The notes under the pieces are model-generated. The model was not told where the DNA came from. It made no database searches and worked only from the letters and a program-made list of their open reading frames with translations. The position numbers were made by a program, and so were the translations under genes. A DNA stretch of 64,000 bases from NCBI RefSeq assembly GCF_016466415.2, contig NZ_CP066771.1, positions 496,001 through 560,000 of the forward strand. The letters are read 5' to 3'. Shown here one piece after another: positions 7,587 to 16,015 of this stretch. Numbering within the stretch: the first letter of the stretch is position 1; every line of letters starts with the position of its first letter. The DNA comes from Ralstonia pickettii. GTDB taxonomy: Bacteria > Pseudomonadota > Gammaproteobacteria > Burkholderiales > Burkholderiaceae.

Positions 7587-10190
7587 TCAGTCATTGGCAC
7601 CGACGCGCTTTCGCATGTCGGCTGTCACCGATTGGCGCGTGCCAGCATAGTCGGCCCATGGGTCGCCCTTGAGCTTGGCGAGCCGATCCGGCAGCGTACG
7701 CAACGTCCACTGCGCAGACGACTGCAGCCCTTCGAGTTCGTCATGGCGGATCGGCACCGACACCGGCAACCCCGTCCGCGCGCGCACCGAATAGGCGGCC
7801 ACGGTGCTCGCCCCGCGGTTGTTGCGCAGATAGTCGATGAAGATTTTCCCCACGCGGTTCTGCGGACCCATCTTGGCAACAAAGCGGTCGGGGAACGTCG
7901 CGGCCATATGCTGCACCACGGCCTGCGCGAAGGCCTTGAGCGTGTCCCAGCCGGAAGCCTCACGGCGCGTGAGCGGCACGACCACATGCATGCCGTGGCC
8001 GCCGCTGGTTTTCAGGAAGGCCTTCAGGCCCAGTTCATCGAGCATGGCCAGCATGAGCTGCGTGGCCTCGATCACGCGCGCGAAGGGCAGCGCTGGGTCT
8101 GGGTCGATATCGAAGACGATGCGGTCGGGCTGTTCGATGCGGTCGGCAAGGGCATTCCACGTGTGGAATTCCACCGTGCCCATCTGCACCGCCCCGACCA
8201 GGGCCTCGGCCGAGTTGATCGCAAGCAGCGACGGATGCCCCGGGTCGAGCGATGGGTCCAGCTGCGTGATGCCCTGCAGCTTGAGCGCGGCGGAATGCTT
8301 CTGGAAGAAGCGCTCCCGGTCGATGCCGTCGGGCGCGCGCACCAGCGATGTCGGGCGGTTGTGCAGATGCGGCAGCATCCATTCGGCCACCCCGGCGTAA
8401 TAGCGCGCAAGGTCCGCCTTGGTGGTGCCACTGGCTTTCTCGATCACGCGATCCGGATGCGTGACGTCCACATCGGCGATGCGTTCGGCACCGGGGCGCA
8501 CCTTGCGTTCGGCAGCATGCACGGCGCGGGTCTCCTTGCGGGCGGCGGCACTGGGCGGCTTGGCTTGTTCACGCACGATGTTGCGCGCGGGTTTGTCGTC
8601 GCGCAAACCTTGAAACACCGCCTGCCGCACGATGCCTTCGCGCGTCCATTCGGCGAAGGCGATTTCCGCCACGCGTTCGGGCTTCACCCATTGCACGTCG
8701 CGCGCATCGCTGCCGGTGGGCGGATTGGCGAAGGGCGGCGTGTCGACGGTCAGACCCGTCAGCTCGTGGTGCAAAGCGTGCAGACTCGTCTCGTTGAAGC
8801 CCGTGCCGACACGGCCCGCATAGCGCAGCTTGCCCGCGTCGTCATAGACGCCGAGCAGCAGCGCGCCGAAGCCGCTGCGGCTGCCCTTGGGCGCGCTGTA
8901 GCCGCCGATCACGAATTCCTGCCGCTGCCCGCATTTGAGCTTGATCCAGGCAGGGCTGCGGCCGGCCCGGTACGCCGCATCGGCGCGCTTGCCGATCACC
9001 CCTTCGAGCGACATGCTGCACGCGGAAGACAGCAAGTCTTCGGGTGCCGCGTGAAATGTCCCTGAGAAGAGCACCGCTTCGCGGTCCAGGTCGCCCGGGG
9101 CGGCATTGAGAATGCGCTCAAGCAGCGCTCGCCGCTCCCGCAACGGCACGCCGCGCAAGTCCATACCGTTGCAGAACGGAATGTCGAACAGGTAGTAGGC
9201 AATGTGTTCGGCATGTGCCGTTTCAAAGGCGTTCTGCAGCGCCTGGAAGTCGGGCACGCCGCGCTCGCCCATCACCACGACTTCGCCGTCGAGCCACGCC
9301 TCGCGCAGGCCCAGCGCCTGCAGTGTGCGCGCCTGACGGGGCAGTTTGGCCGTCCAGTCGCGGCCGTTGCGGCTGAACAGGCGCACTGTGTCGCCGTCGA
9401 TGCGTGCAAGGATGCGGTAGCCGTCGAACTTGACTTCGTAGTCCCATTCGCCTTGGGCGGGCGGATCATCGACGAGCGTGGCGAGTTGGGGCTCCAGCGT
9501 TCTGGGCAACGGGGCGGGCACGGCACCGGCGGGCGGTTGGACTTGCGCCGGTTCGGAGCGCCCAGTCTTGCCGTCACTGGACTTGGCCTTTGCTTTGCCC
9601 CGGGGTTTGGAGCCGACGTTCTCGCCGGTAATCACGCTCGCGGGCAGTGCCTCCGTCACGTCGTAGTCGCTGGACGCGCGCACCTGGTCGTCCCGTTCCT
9701 TGATCAGCAACCACTGTTCTTTCGGATGTCTGCCCGTGCCGTGCAAGTGCGTGCGCACCAGCGCCCATGCACCATGCAGCTTCTCGCCATGGAGGTCGAA
9801 TTTGAGCTTGCCGTCGCGATAGGCCTTGCGCGGATCGCCATGCGGGCGCCATGTCCCGCGGTCCCAGACGATCACGTCGCCGCCGCCGTATTGGCCTTCG
9901 GGGATATGGCCTTCGAAATCGGCATAGTCCAGCGGATGGTCTTCAACGTGTACCGCGAGGCGCTTGTCGGCGGGGTCCAGGCTCGGGCCCTTGGGGACGG
10001 CCCAGCTCTTGAGCGTGCCGTCGAGTTCCAGCCGGAAGTCGTAGTGCAGTCGCGTTGCGTCGTGCTTCTGGATCACGAAGTGCAGGGCGCCATGGTCACG
10101 CTGTTCGTCGGCTTTGCGGCGCGCGCCGGCGGGTTCCTGGGTCTGCGTGAAATCGCGCTTGCTGCGGTAGTCGGCGAGATGGCGCGGCAT
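7587..10190 (-). CDS. ligD: Multifunctional non-homologous end-joining DNA ligase LigD
   Basis: LigD repairs double-strand breaks together with Ku. The 867-residue protein has three domains in the order phosphoesterase, ligase, polymerase. The 3'-phosphoesterase domain (about 1-190) contains HDATRLHYDFRLE. The ATP-dependent ligase domain has its nucleotidyl-accepting lysine near residue 253 in EVKFDGYR. The archaeo-eukaryotic primase-type polymerase domain (about 575-867) has the metal-binding FDIDPDP near residue 693. The stretch before the ligase domain (about 205-225) is Lys/Ser-rich and probably a linker. Its start is 18 bp after the stop of the ku gene, which precedes it on the same strand, so the two form one transcription unit. 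Confidence 0.95.
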   Translation of the reverse strand: MPRHLADYRSKRDFTQTQEPAGARRKADEQRDHGALHFVIQKHDATRLHYDFRLELDGTLKSWAVPKGPSLDPADKRLAVHVEDHPLDYADFEGHIPEGQYGGGDVIVWDRGTWRPHGDPRKAYRDGKLKFDLHGEKLHGAWALVRTHLHGTGRHPKEQWLLIKERDDQVRASSDYDVTEALPASVITGENVGSKPRGKAKAKSSDGKTGRSEPAQVQPPAGAVPAPLPRTLEPQLATLVDDPPAQGEWDYEVKFDGYRILARIDGDTVRLFSRNGRDWTAKLPRQARTLQALGLREAWLDGEVVVMGERGVPDFQALQNAFETAHAEHIAYYLFDIPFCNGMDLRGVPLRERRALLERILNAAPGDLDREAVLFSGTFHAAPEDLLSSACSMSLEGVIGKRADAAYRAGRSPAWIKLKCGQRQEFVIGGYSAPKGSRSGFGALLLGVYDDAGKLRYAGRVGTGFNETSLHALHHELTGLTVDTPPFANPPTGSDARDVQWVKPERVAEIAFAEWTREGIVRQAVFQGLRDDKPARNIVREQAKPPSAAARKETRAVHAAERKVRPGAERIADVDVTHPDRVIEKASGTTKADLARYYAGVAEWMLPHLHNRPTSLVRAPDGIDRERFFQKHSAALKLQGITQLDPSLDPGHPSLLAINSAEALVGAVQMGTVEFHTWNALADRIEQPDRIVFDIDPDPALPFARVIEATQLMLAMLDELGLKAFLKTSGGHGMHVVVPLTRREASGWDTLKAFAQAVVQHMAATFPDRFVAKMGPQNRVGKIFIDYLRNNRGASTVAAYSVRARTGLPVSVPIRHDELEGLQSSAQWTLRTLPDRLAKLKGDPWADYAGTRQSVTADMRKRVGAND

Positions 10191-10208
10191 GGCGTCGGCT
10201 CCGTCGTG

Positions 10209-11123
10209 TTAGGCGCGCTTGCGCGTGGCCGTCTTGCGCGCCGCCTTCGTGGCGGCTTTGCGCGGTGCACGCTTGCGCGGGGCGGGTTCTTCTTCAGCTT
10301 CTTTGGCTGACTCGCCTTTGCCCTTGCCCCGCTTGGCGAGGCTCTGGCGCAGCAGGTCGGTCAGGTCGATCACATTGCCGCTGCGCGGTGCAGCGGTTTC
10401 GGTCTCCATCGGTTCGACGGATTCCGTGCGGCCTTCGCGCACTTTGCGATCGACCAACCCGAGGATGTCGTCGCGGAACGTGTCGTGGTACTCGGCAGGG
10501 TCCCACTTGCCGCTCATGTCGTCGATCAGCTTTTCGGCCATGTCGATTTCCTTCGCCGTGAGCTTGGCCGCCTTGGCACCTTCTTCCGGCAAGTCGAGTT
10601 CGGACCAGTCGCGCACCTCGTTGGACCAGCGCAGCGTATGCAGCACAAGCACGGGCCCCATGGGAATCAAAGCCGCCAGATGCTGCTTGGTGTGCAGCAC
10701 CACGTTGGCAACACCGATCTTCTGCGAGCGCGTCAATGCCTCGCGCAGCAGCGCGTAGACCTTTTCGCCGCGCCGGTCGGGCGCAAGAAAGTACGGCGTA
10801 TCGAGATAGAGGAACGGAATCTCCGCCGCATCCACGAAGGTCAGCAAATCGACCGTTTGCGTCGAGGCCGGGTTCGCGGCGCGGATGTCTTCGTCGGTGA
10901 GGATCACATAGCGGTCTTTCTCGTAGGCATAGCCGCGCACGATCTGCTCGCGCGGTACCTCTTTGCCGGTGGTCTTGTTGATGCGCTTGTAGCCGACGCG
11001 GTCCATGGTGCGACGGTCGAGCCAGTCGAAGTCGAGGTCGTCGCTGCGGGTGGCCGGATACAGCGCAACGGGAATATGGACGAGGCCGAAGCTCACGGCG
11101 CCCTTCCAGATCACGCGGGGCAT
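10209..11123 (-). CDS. ku: Bacterial Ku DNA end-binding protein
   Basis: Prokaryotic Ku forms a homodimer ring on broken DNA ends and recruits LigD. The start is ATG 11123 (MPRVIWKGAVSFGLVHIPV, the usual Ku N-terminus), with GGGAGA a few bases upstream. A much longer open frame upstream is spurious. The 304 residues comprise the Ku core beta-barrel (about 1-250) and a C-terminal Lys/Arg/Ala-rich tail from about 265, typical of Ku proteins with extended DNA-contacting tails. It is the first gene of the ku-ligD pair. The gap before the divergent MFS gene is only 156 bp. Confidence 0.95.
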   Translation of the reverse strand: MPRVIWKGAVSFGLVHIPVALYPATRSDDLDFDWLDRRTMDRVGYKRINKTTGKEVPREQIVRGYAYEKDRYVILTDEDIRAANPASTQTVDLLTFVDAAEIPFLYLDTPYFLAPDRRGEKVYALLREALTRSQKIGVANVVLHTKQHLAALIPMGPVLVLHTLRWSNEVRDWSELDLPEEGAKAAKLTAKEIDMAEKLIDDMSGKWDPAEYHDTFRDDILGLVDRKVREGRTESVEPMETETAAPRSGNVIDLTDLLRQSLAKRGKGKGESAKEAEEEPAPRKRAPRKAATKAARKTATRKRA

Positions 11124-11279
11124 GGCAGGTCTCCCGATGCGGTGGATTCGAGCGTGGTGACGCAAGCGGCATACCTGCGTGGTGCGGGGCGGCGTCATAC
11201 GTTCATCAGCAGAGCGCGGTAGCATGAGGCCTTTGCGGCGCGACCCGCTCGCGCTGCGCGTTTTTCCCAGCTGTCCTTC

Positions 11280-12464
11280 ATGTCTTCCGAATACATCCAA
11301 TCTGCTGGCGCGCTGCGGCCCCGCCGGCTTCCCTTGTCGGCCCGCGCGGCGACGATGGCGCTCTTTTTCGCCAATGGTGCAACGTTTGCGACGTGGGGCA
11401 TTCACATTCCGACGGTGAAGGCGCGCTTCGGGCTGTCGGAGGCGTCGCTGTCGTTGGCGATGTTCATGGTGGCCGCCGGCGCCATCGTCGCGATGAAGTT
11501 TGCGGGTCAGTGGGCGGCGCGCGTCGGCACGCGGCGCGCGAGCGTGCAGGGCGGCGTGGCATTTGGTGTCATGACCGGGCTCCTCATGTTTATGCCGAGC
11601 TACCCGGCGCTGCTGGCCGTGCTGCTGCTGTTCGGCATCACCAACGCGGGTTTCGACGTGGCCATCAATGCGCAGGCCGCCACGGTCGAGGCTAATCATC
11701 ACAAGCCGATCATTTCCTCGCTGCACGGCATGTTCAGCCTGGGCGGCATGGTGGGCGCGGCGGTGGGTGGCGTGCTGCTGGAACTGGGCGTGCCGCCGGC
11801 CGTGCATTGCGGCGGCATGGCGCTCGTCACCATGGCGGCGGCGCTGTGTGCCGGCCCGTTCATGCTGCCCGATCACATGCACGCAGAAGGCGAATCGGCA
11901 CATCCGACCACGGGGCGCACACTGTTCCTGCTGGGCGTGCTGGCCTTCCTGGGGCTGGTAGGCGAAGGCGCGATGTACGACTGGACGACCGTATACATGC
12001 GCGAGATCGCGCAATCGCCCGAAGCCATTGCCAGCGCCGGGTACGCCGCGTTTTCGGGCGGGATGGCGCTGGCGCGTTTTGGCGGCGATTTCGCACGCGG
12101 GCGCTGGGGAAACATGCGTGTGCTTGGCGCCAGTGGCGTGCTGGCAACGGGTGGGATCCTGCTTGCCCTGTTGTGGCCCGCGCCGATGGCTGTCTTGACA
12201 GGCTTTGCGTTGATGGGCGTGGGCGCCGCCAACATGGTGCCGATCTTTTTCATCACGGCGTCCCGCCTGCCGGGTGTGCCGGCAGCCGAAGGCATCGCCG
12301 CCGTAGCACGCTTTGCCTACGTGGGCTTGCTGATCGGTCCGGTCATCATCGGGTTGATTGCGCATCGCTCCGACCTGCGCTGGGGGCTGTCGGTGGTGGC
12401 GCTCACCATGGCGTTGATCGCGTTGGCGGGGCCCCGGTCGATCCGCCTGCCGGAACATCGCTGA
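11280..12464 (+). CDS. MFS transporter (YbjJ-like)
   Basis: A predicted inner-membrane major facilitator of 394 residues with about twelve hydrophobic segments, beginning near residue 25 (MALFFANGATFATWGIHIPTVK). That opening, the short loops and the length resemble the YbjJ-type MFS proteins rather than the drug or sugar exporters. The substrate is unknown. It is transcribed divergently from ku and shows no functional link to it. ATG 11280 gives MSSEYIQSAG; no strong Shine-Dalgarno is seen, so a start slightly downstream is possible. Confidence 0.85.
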   Translation: MSSEYIQSAGALRPRRLPLSARAATMALFFANGATFATWGIHIPTVKARFGLSEASLSLAMFMVAAGAIVAMKFAGQWAARVGTRRASVQGGVAFGVMTGLLMFMPSYPALLAVLLLFGITNAGFDVAINAQAATVEANHHKPIISSLHGMFSLGGMVGAAVGGVLLELGVPPAVHCGGMALVTMAAALCAGPFMLPDHMHAEGESAHPTTGRTLFLLGVLAFLGLVGEGAMYDWTTVYMREIAQSPEAIASAGYAAFSGGMALARFGGDFARGRWGNMRVLGASGVLATGGILLALLWPAPMAVLTGFALMGVGAANMVPIFFITASRLPGVPAAEGIAAVARFAYVGLLIGPVIIGLIAHRSDLRWGLSVVALTMALIALAGPRSIRLPEHR

Positions 12465-12516
12465 TGGCCCCGGGCTGCCGCCCGAATCTGCCCAAAAAAT
12501 ATGCAGTTCCTCTGCG

Positions 12517-12545
12517 TTGACTTTCCTGTGCGCTTGCCATAGCGT
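12517..12545 (+). promoter_or_regulatory. Candidate promoter of the repeat-protein gene
   Basis: TTGACT at 12517-12522 and TAGCGT at 12540-12545 are separated by 17 bp, upstream of the secreted repeat protein. The -35 is good and the -10 poor. It leaves a leader of about 125 nt that contains no obvious structure. Confidence 0.35.
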
Positions 12546-12676
12546 ACGACGAGGAGAGGGGGTTTCCCGGCGCCGGCGCCAACGTCCAAGTTGCGCACGA
12601 CATCGGGATGCGTTCAAAACGAGGCTGCTCCATGTGATTTGACCAGCCCAAACGACCCATAGGAAAGGAGCTTCAG

Positions 12677-13066
12677 ATGCCGTACAAACGTCTTACCCTC
12701 GTGGCAGCGGTCGCTGTCGTAGCAGCCATCGGCACCGTGGCCCACGCGCAGACTGACCAGAAGAAGTTCGACCCCTATAGCCAAGGCGCGAAAGTCGGCG
12801 AGAAGTTCGATCCGTACCAGCAAGGTGCGAAGGCCGGCGACAAGTTCGACCCGTATTCGCAAGGCGCCAACAAGAACGACAGCACCGCCAGTGCGCTCAA
12901 CCCCGGCGCTCAGCCGGCCAATGTCGAGAAGGGCAAGTACGACACGTACACCCAGGGCGCGAAGGCCGGTGACAAGTTCGATCCGTACAGCCAGGGCGCG
13001 AAGGCCGGCGGCAAGTTCGACCCGTACAGCGAGGGCGCCAACAAGAAGGACGCGCCCAAGCAGTAA
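12677..13066 (+). CDS. Secreted 13-residue tandem-repeat protein, function unknown
   Basis: No family is recognised. The 129-residue product has a signal peptide (hydrophobic LTLVAAVAVVAAIGTVAHA, probable cleavage after Ala24). The rest is almost wholly six copies of a 13-residue unit close to KFDPYSQGAKAGD, arranged as two triplets (residues 30-68 and 87-125) joined by an 18-residue linker. Each triplet ends in a unit with GAN instead of GAK, so the whole triplet looks duplicated. An unusually strong Shine-Dalgarno (AGGAAAGGAG, 12661-12670) suggests high expression. There are no Cys residues and no membrane segment in the mature part. It is probably periplasmic or extracellular; a ligand-binding or structural role is only a guess. 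Confidence 0.85.
   Translation: MPYKRLTLVAAVAVVAAIGTVAHAQTDQKKFDPYSQGAKVGEKFDPYQQGAKAGDKFDPYSQGANKNDSTASALNPGAQPANVEKGKYDTYTQGAKAGDKFDPYSQGAKAGGKFDPYSEGANKKDAPKQ
12764..13051 (+). repeat. Two blocks of three 39-bp coding repeats
   Basis: Six 39-bp units encode KFDPYSQGA-type repeats, three at 12764-12880 and three at 12935-13051. The encoded core KFDPY is kept in five units, while the unit at 12935 reads KYDTY. Third codon positions differ between units, so the repeat is conserved at protein level and is not a recent expansion. Confidence 0.85.
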
Positions 13067-13092
13067 GCCCGTGCCGATCGGGTCCATGAAGA

Positions 13093-13128
13093 CGCTGATG
13101 CATCGCCCGATGCATCGGCGTTTTTCTT
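13093..13128 (+). terminator. Terminator of the repeat-protein gene, overlapping the next start
   Basis: A 12-bp stem (13093-13104 with 13109-13120, one G-T wobble) with the 4-nt loop GCCC is followed by TTTTTCTTT. It is a textbook intrinsic terminator 27 bp after the stop codon of the repeat protein. It also contains two in-frame ATG codons (13098, 13110) of the next gene. Confidence 0.8.
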
Positions 13129-13913
13129 TATGGAACGCCGCCGCAGTCGTGGCGGCGATTGCGTTGGCGTTGGCGTTGGTGTTGCCGGCGCAGGCAGCGG
13201 GACTGTGCTCCGCGCCGTGGGTGCACGACGGCAGCCGCGTGCGCCTGGACGGCAACGGCAAGACGCCGATGATTGTCGAGTTCACGCTGCACGATGTCAG
13301 TCACGACATGCAGGACGGCTGCGAAATCGGCCTGCACATCTACGCCAAATCGGGCTTGGTGGCGCTGGGCGGCCGCCCCATCGAGACGGTGCAGGAGCAC
13401 CAGCTGCTGGTGGACGAAGCTGGCGTGGTCACGCGCATCGTCAGCATCAATGGCCGCGTGTTTGCGCAAAGCGAACATGCCGATCTGGTCGGCACCGTGA
13501 GCACGGCCATCTCAGGCATGTTCCTATACGGCGCCGGCTTGGCGCCCGAAGCCCAGATGCTGCCGGGCGATACGTATGAATCGAGCTTCGACTTCGATGT
13601 GGTGTCGCCGCGGCTGGGGATCTCCGTGGGGCGCATGCGGGCCGAGCGCGCCAAGGTGGAGGTGTCGGAGCGGGAGGTCGGGCCACCGCAGCCGATGAAC
13701 ACCGTGGTCGGCCAGTTGCAGTGCCGGCCGATCCGCTACACGCGCACCGCGCGCCTCGGGGTGCTGCGGCTGGGCAATGAAACGCTCGAGCCCGATCCCA
13801 CCGTTGCACACATCACCGATTGGTATTGCCCGGAAGCGGCCGTCGTCATGCGCCAGGAGGTCGAGCAGCACGGCCAGACGCAGGTGATCGACGTGGTCGA
13901 ACTCAAGCGCTAG
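13110..13913 (+). CDS. Secreted protein of unknown function
   Basis: No family is recognised with confidence. Three in-frame ATGs (13086, 13098, 13110) precede the signal peptide (NAAAVVAAIALALALVLPAQA). I choose 13110 because it gives the most typical signal length, but no Shine-Dalgarno supports any of them. From 13110 the protein is 267 residues. The mature part looks soluble and beta-rich, with Cys residues in the first few positions, near the middle (MQDGCEIG) and toward the end (LQCRPI, DWYCPE), suggesting periplasmic disulfides. It includes LPGDTYESSFDFDVV, a phrase typical of beta-barrel-like periplasmic folds. The upstream terminator overlaps its start. Its 3' end overlaps the convergent DUF1045 gene by 11 bp. 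Confidence 0.75.
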   Translation: MHRRFSLWNAAAVVAAIALALALVLPAQAAGLCSAPWVHDGSRVRLDGNGKTPMIVEFTLHDVSHDMQDGCEIGLHIYAKSGLVALGGRPIETVQEHQLLVDEAGVVTRIVSINGRVFAQSEHADLVGTVSTAISGMFLYGAGLAPEAQMLPGDTYESSFDFDVVSPRLGISVGRMRAERAKVEVSEREVGPPQPMNTVVGQLQCRPIRYTRTARLGVLRLGNETLEPDPTVAHITDWYCPEAAVVMRQEVEQHGQTQVIDVVELKR

Positions 13914-14691
13914 GCGTGCCGTGTGCAGCGCTGAAGTCTTCGGTGCTGCCGTCAAACCAATACACACGCACCACGTTGAAAGGCGCTTCCGGCGCAGCCT
14001 GCGAGAACAACGCGATGTGGTCGATGGGCATGGCGGCTGGCAGCACCACGCGCGTCGCTTCCAGCGCGCGATAGCACGCGAGCTGCTCGGCATGGTCGAG
14101 CCGGCTGGTCAGCGTGACGTGGAACGTGAACGTATCAAACACATACGGATAACCCCAGCGCTGCAGATGGCGCTCCTGTACCTCTGACAGGCCGGCGCGG
14201 CGGCGGCGCGCGAGTTCAGTGGGCGGTGGGGGTGCGCGGAAGGCGTCGAACTCGCCGACGCACGCATCGGCGAACTGAAGGAGCGTGTCGCGGGCGGGAT
14301 CGCCATGACGCAGCCTCCAAGCCAGGAAGCCGCGCAGCGTCTGCAAGGCGGGCTCGATCGCGAAGGCCTGCTGCTGCAGTGCAAAACCGCGCAGCGCGGC
14401 GTCCAGTTCATCGACCGTACGATCGCTGGCCAGGCGGAACGGCGGCTTGAACGTCGCGTGCAGGCCGTACTGACGCGGCGCTTCGGTCCAGCGGTCGAGC
14501 GTGGCGAGGTCGATGCCGGCTTCGCGCACAAATGCCTCGCGCTGATCTGCGGAGATGACCGTGTTGGTGCGGGCGCAGCGCCCGAGCCACCGTGTGCCCA
14601 ACCCGTACCACGGCTCGGGCGGCAGCAGGTAGAGCGCGTATCGCCAGGCCGTCGGTATCGATGACGATAAGGGTGCCCTCGCCTGCTGCAT
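13903..14691 (-). CDS. DUF1045-family protein of phosphonate metabolism (2H phosphoesterase-like)
   Basis: This family is found in C-P lyase (phn) clusters and is annotated as a putative phosphonate-metabolism protein. Its fold resembles the 2H (LigT-like) phosphoesterases. The 262-residue product shows the two HxT motifs expected for that fold: GLHATFKPPF near residue 77 and FHVTLTSRL near residue 187. It starts 8 bp after the phnM stop on the same strand, so the two are co-transcribed. A cyclic-phosphate step in ribose-phosphonate breakdown would fit but is inference. No C-P lyase core genes are in the window. Confidence 0.88.
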   Translation of the reverse strand: MQQARAPLSSSIPTAWRYALYLLPPEPWYGLGTRWLGRCARTNTVISADQREAFVREAGIDLATLDRWTEAPRQYGLHATFKPPFRLASDRTVDELDAALRGFALQQQAFAIEPALQTLRGFLAWRLRHGDPARDTLLQFADACVGEFDAFRAPPPPTELARRRRAGLSEVQERHLQRWGYPYVFDTFTFHVTLTSRLDHAEQLACYRALEATRVVLPAAMPIDHIALFSQAAPEAPFNVVRVYWFDGSTEDFSAAHGTPSA

Positions 14692-14699
14692 GGCGTTGC

Positions 14700-15875
14700 T
14701 CAGCCGATCAGCGGCAATTGGCCCGCGGCATGGCGCAGCCGTCCGCCCACCACGGCCGCCACCACGCGAGGCAGCCCGGGGCGGCGGTCATCCACCACGA
14801 TGGCATCGGCGCGCAGCCCAGGCGCGAGTACGCCGCGATCCGTCAGTCCTGCGGCTTCTGCCGGGTTGGCGGCCACCAGCGCCCAGGCCTCGGCCAGTGG
14901 CACCACGCCGCGCTCGGCGAGCTTGAACGGAGCTGCCAGCAGGGCCGGGTAGTAATAGTCGGAAGCCAGCACGGTGCCCAGGCCCGCCGCCACCATGGCC
15001 GACGCATTCGGTGCGCCATGATGGCTGCCGCCACGCACCACGTTGGGCGCCCCGAAGACGGTATGTCCGCCATGCGCGCGCGCTGCCCGCGCGACATCCT
15101 CGGTCAACGGAAACTCCGTGACTGTGCAGCCGTGCGCGTGGAAGGTATTACGCGTGGCGATGTCGGGTTCATCGTGTGAAGCCATGCAGATGCCGCGTTG
15201 CTGCGCCGCCCGGGCGAGCGTGCCGGTCACCTCGTTGAGCCTCGTCGCATTGGCTGCGGCAGCATTCAAACGGGCCAGGAATGTGTCGATGTCGCACTCG
15301 GCGCGATCGGCGTATTGTGCGAGCTTGCGCGCGTCGCCCAGCTTGTCGCGCATCATCGGCAGGTGATCGTTGAATGACAGGAAGTGCACGCGACCGGCAT
15401 CCATCCAGGCGAGCGCATCGGCAACGCCATCGGCGTGATGCAATTCGAAGCGCAAGTGCATCAAATGCTGTGCCCCCAGGTGCGGGCGCATGGCATCGAG
15501 CGTGTCGAGCATGCGCACGGCGTAGGCGCGGCCACGCAGGCCGCCCTCCCAGGAATACGTGACGCCGTGGAATTCGGTGGTGATGCCGCAGGCCAGCAAT
15601 TGGCCGTCAACGTCGGCCAGCGCGGTCTCGTAGGGAAAGGCCACACCGGGGCGCGGCATGACGGCGCGTTCGAAGGCATCGCCGTGCAGATCGACGATGC
15701 CGGGCAGGACGAGCAGGTCGCCGTAGTCGATCATCCCGCGAGTCGGGCTCCCGTCACACGCAGCGATCTGCCCGTCGCGAAATTGCACGGCAGCTTCCGC
15801 CAGCCCTTCGGCGAGCAGGGCGCGTCGCGAAATCAGGCCGGCCACGTGGCCGACGGAAGACGAAAACGATTGCAT
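14700..15875 (-). CDS. phnM: Alpha-D-ribose 1-methylphosphonate 5-triphosphate diphosphatase
   Basis: PhnM, of the amidohydrolase superfamily, removes pyrophosphate from the ribose-phosphonate triphosphate made by PhnGHIL, giving the substrate of the C-P lyase PhnJ. From ATG 15875 the protein is 391 residues. Metal-binding features include DLHGDAFE (HxD type, near residue 58), an internal HDEPD motif, and the characteristic FGAPNVVRGGSHHGAP near residue 280. An alternative upstream start at 15929 has no Shine-Dalgarno. It is divergent from the GGDEF-EAL gene. phnG-phnL and phnN are missing here, so they must lie elsewhere if the pathway works. Confidence 0.9.
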   Translation of the reverse strand: MQSFSSSVGHVAGLISRRALLAEGLAEAAVQFRDGQIAACDGSPTRGMIDYGDLLVLPGIVDLHGDAFERAVMPRPGVAFPYETALADVDGQLLACGITTEFHGVTYSWEGGLRGRAYAVRMLDTLDAMRPHLGAQHLMHLRFELHHADGVADALAWMDAGRVHFLSFNDHLPMMRDKLGDARKLAQYADRAECDIDTFLARLNAAAANATRLNEVTGTLARAAQQRGICMASHDEPDIATRNTFHAHGCTVTEFPLTEDVARAARAHGGHTVFGAPNVVRGGSHHGAPNASAMVAAGLGTVLASDYYYPALLAAPFKLAERGVVPLAEAWALVAANPAEAAGLTDRGVLAPGLRADAIVVDDRRPGLPRVVAAVVGGRLRHAAGQLPLIG

Positions 15876-16015
15876 AACGCCAAGGTGCGAACAGTTGTGC
15901 AGGAACGTCGTGCGGGCATTGTGCCGCAACTGACGTGCCGCTTGACCGCATATCGGCCATTTGTCCCACCCTGAAGGGGGGAGAGGCAGCCAAACGCCTT
16001 AACTTTCCCGACACG

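Noticed and set aside
10209-12617. 802-residue minus-strand open frame extending ku upstream
   Set aside because: The extension is antisense to the MFS gene, lacks Ku-type sequence, and a good ribosome site defines the shorter ku start.
15935-15980. GCCGATAT on the minus strand upstream of phnM
   Set aside because: No matching -35 at 11-bp spacing, and phnM has no reason to be in the flagellar regulon.
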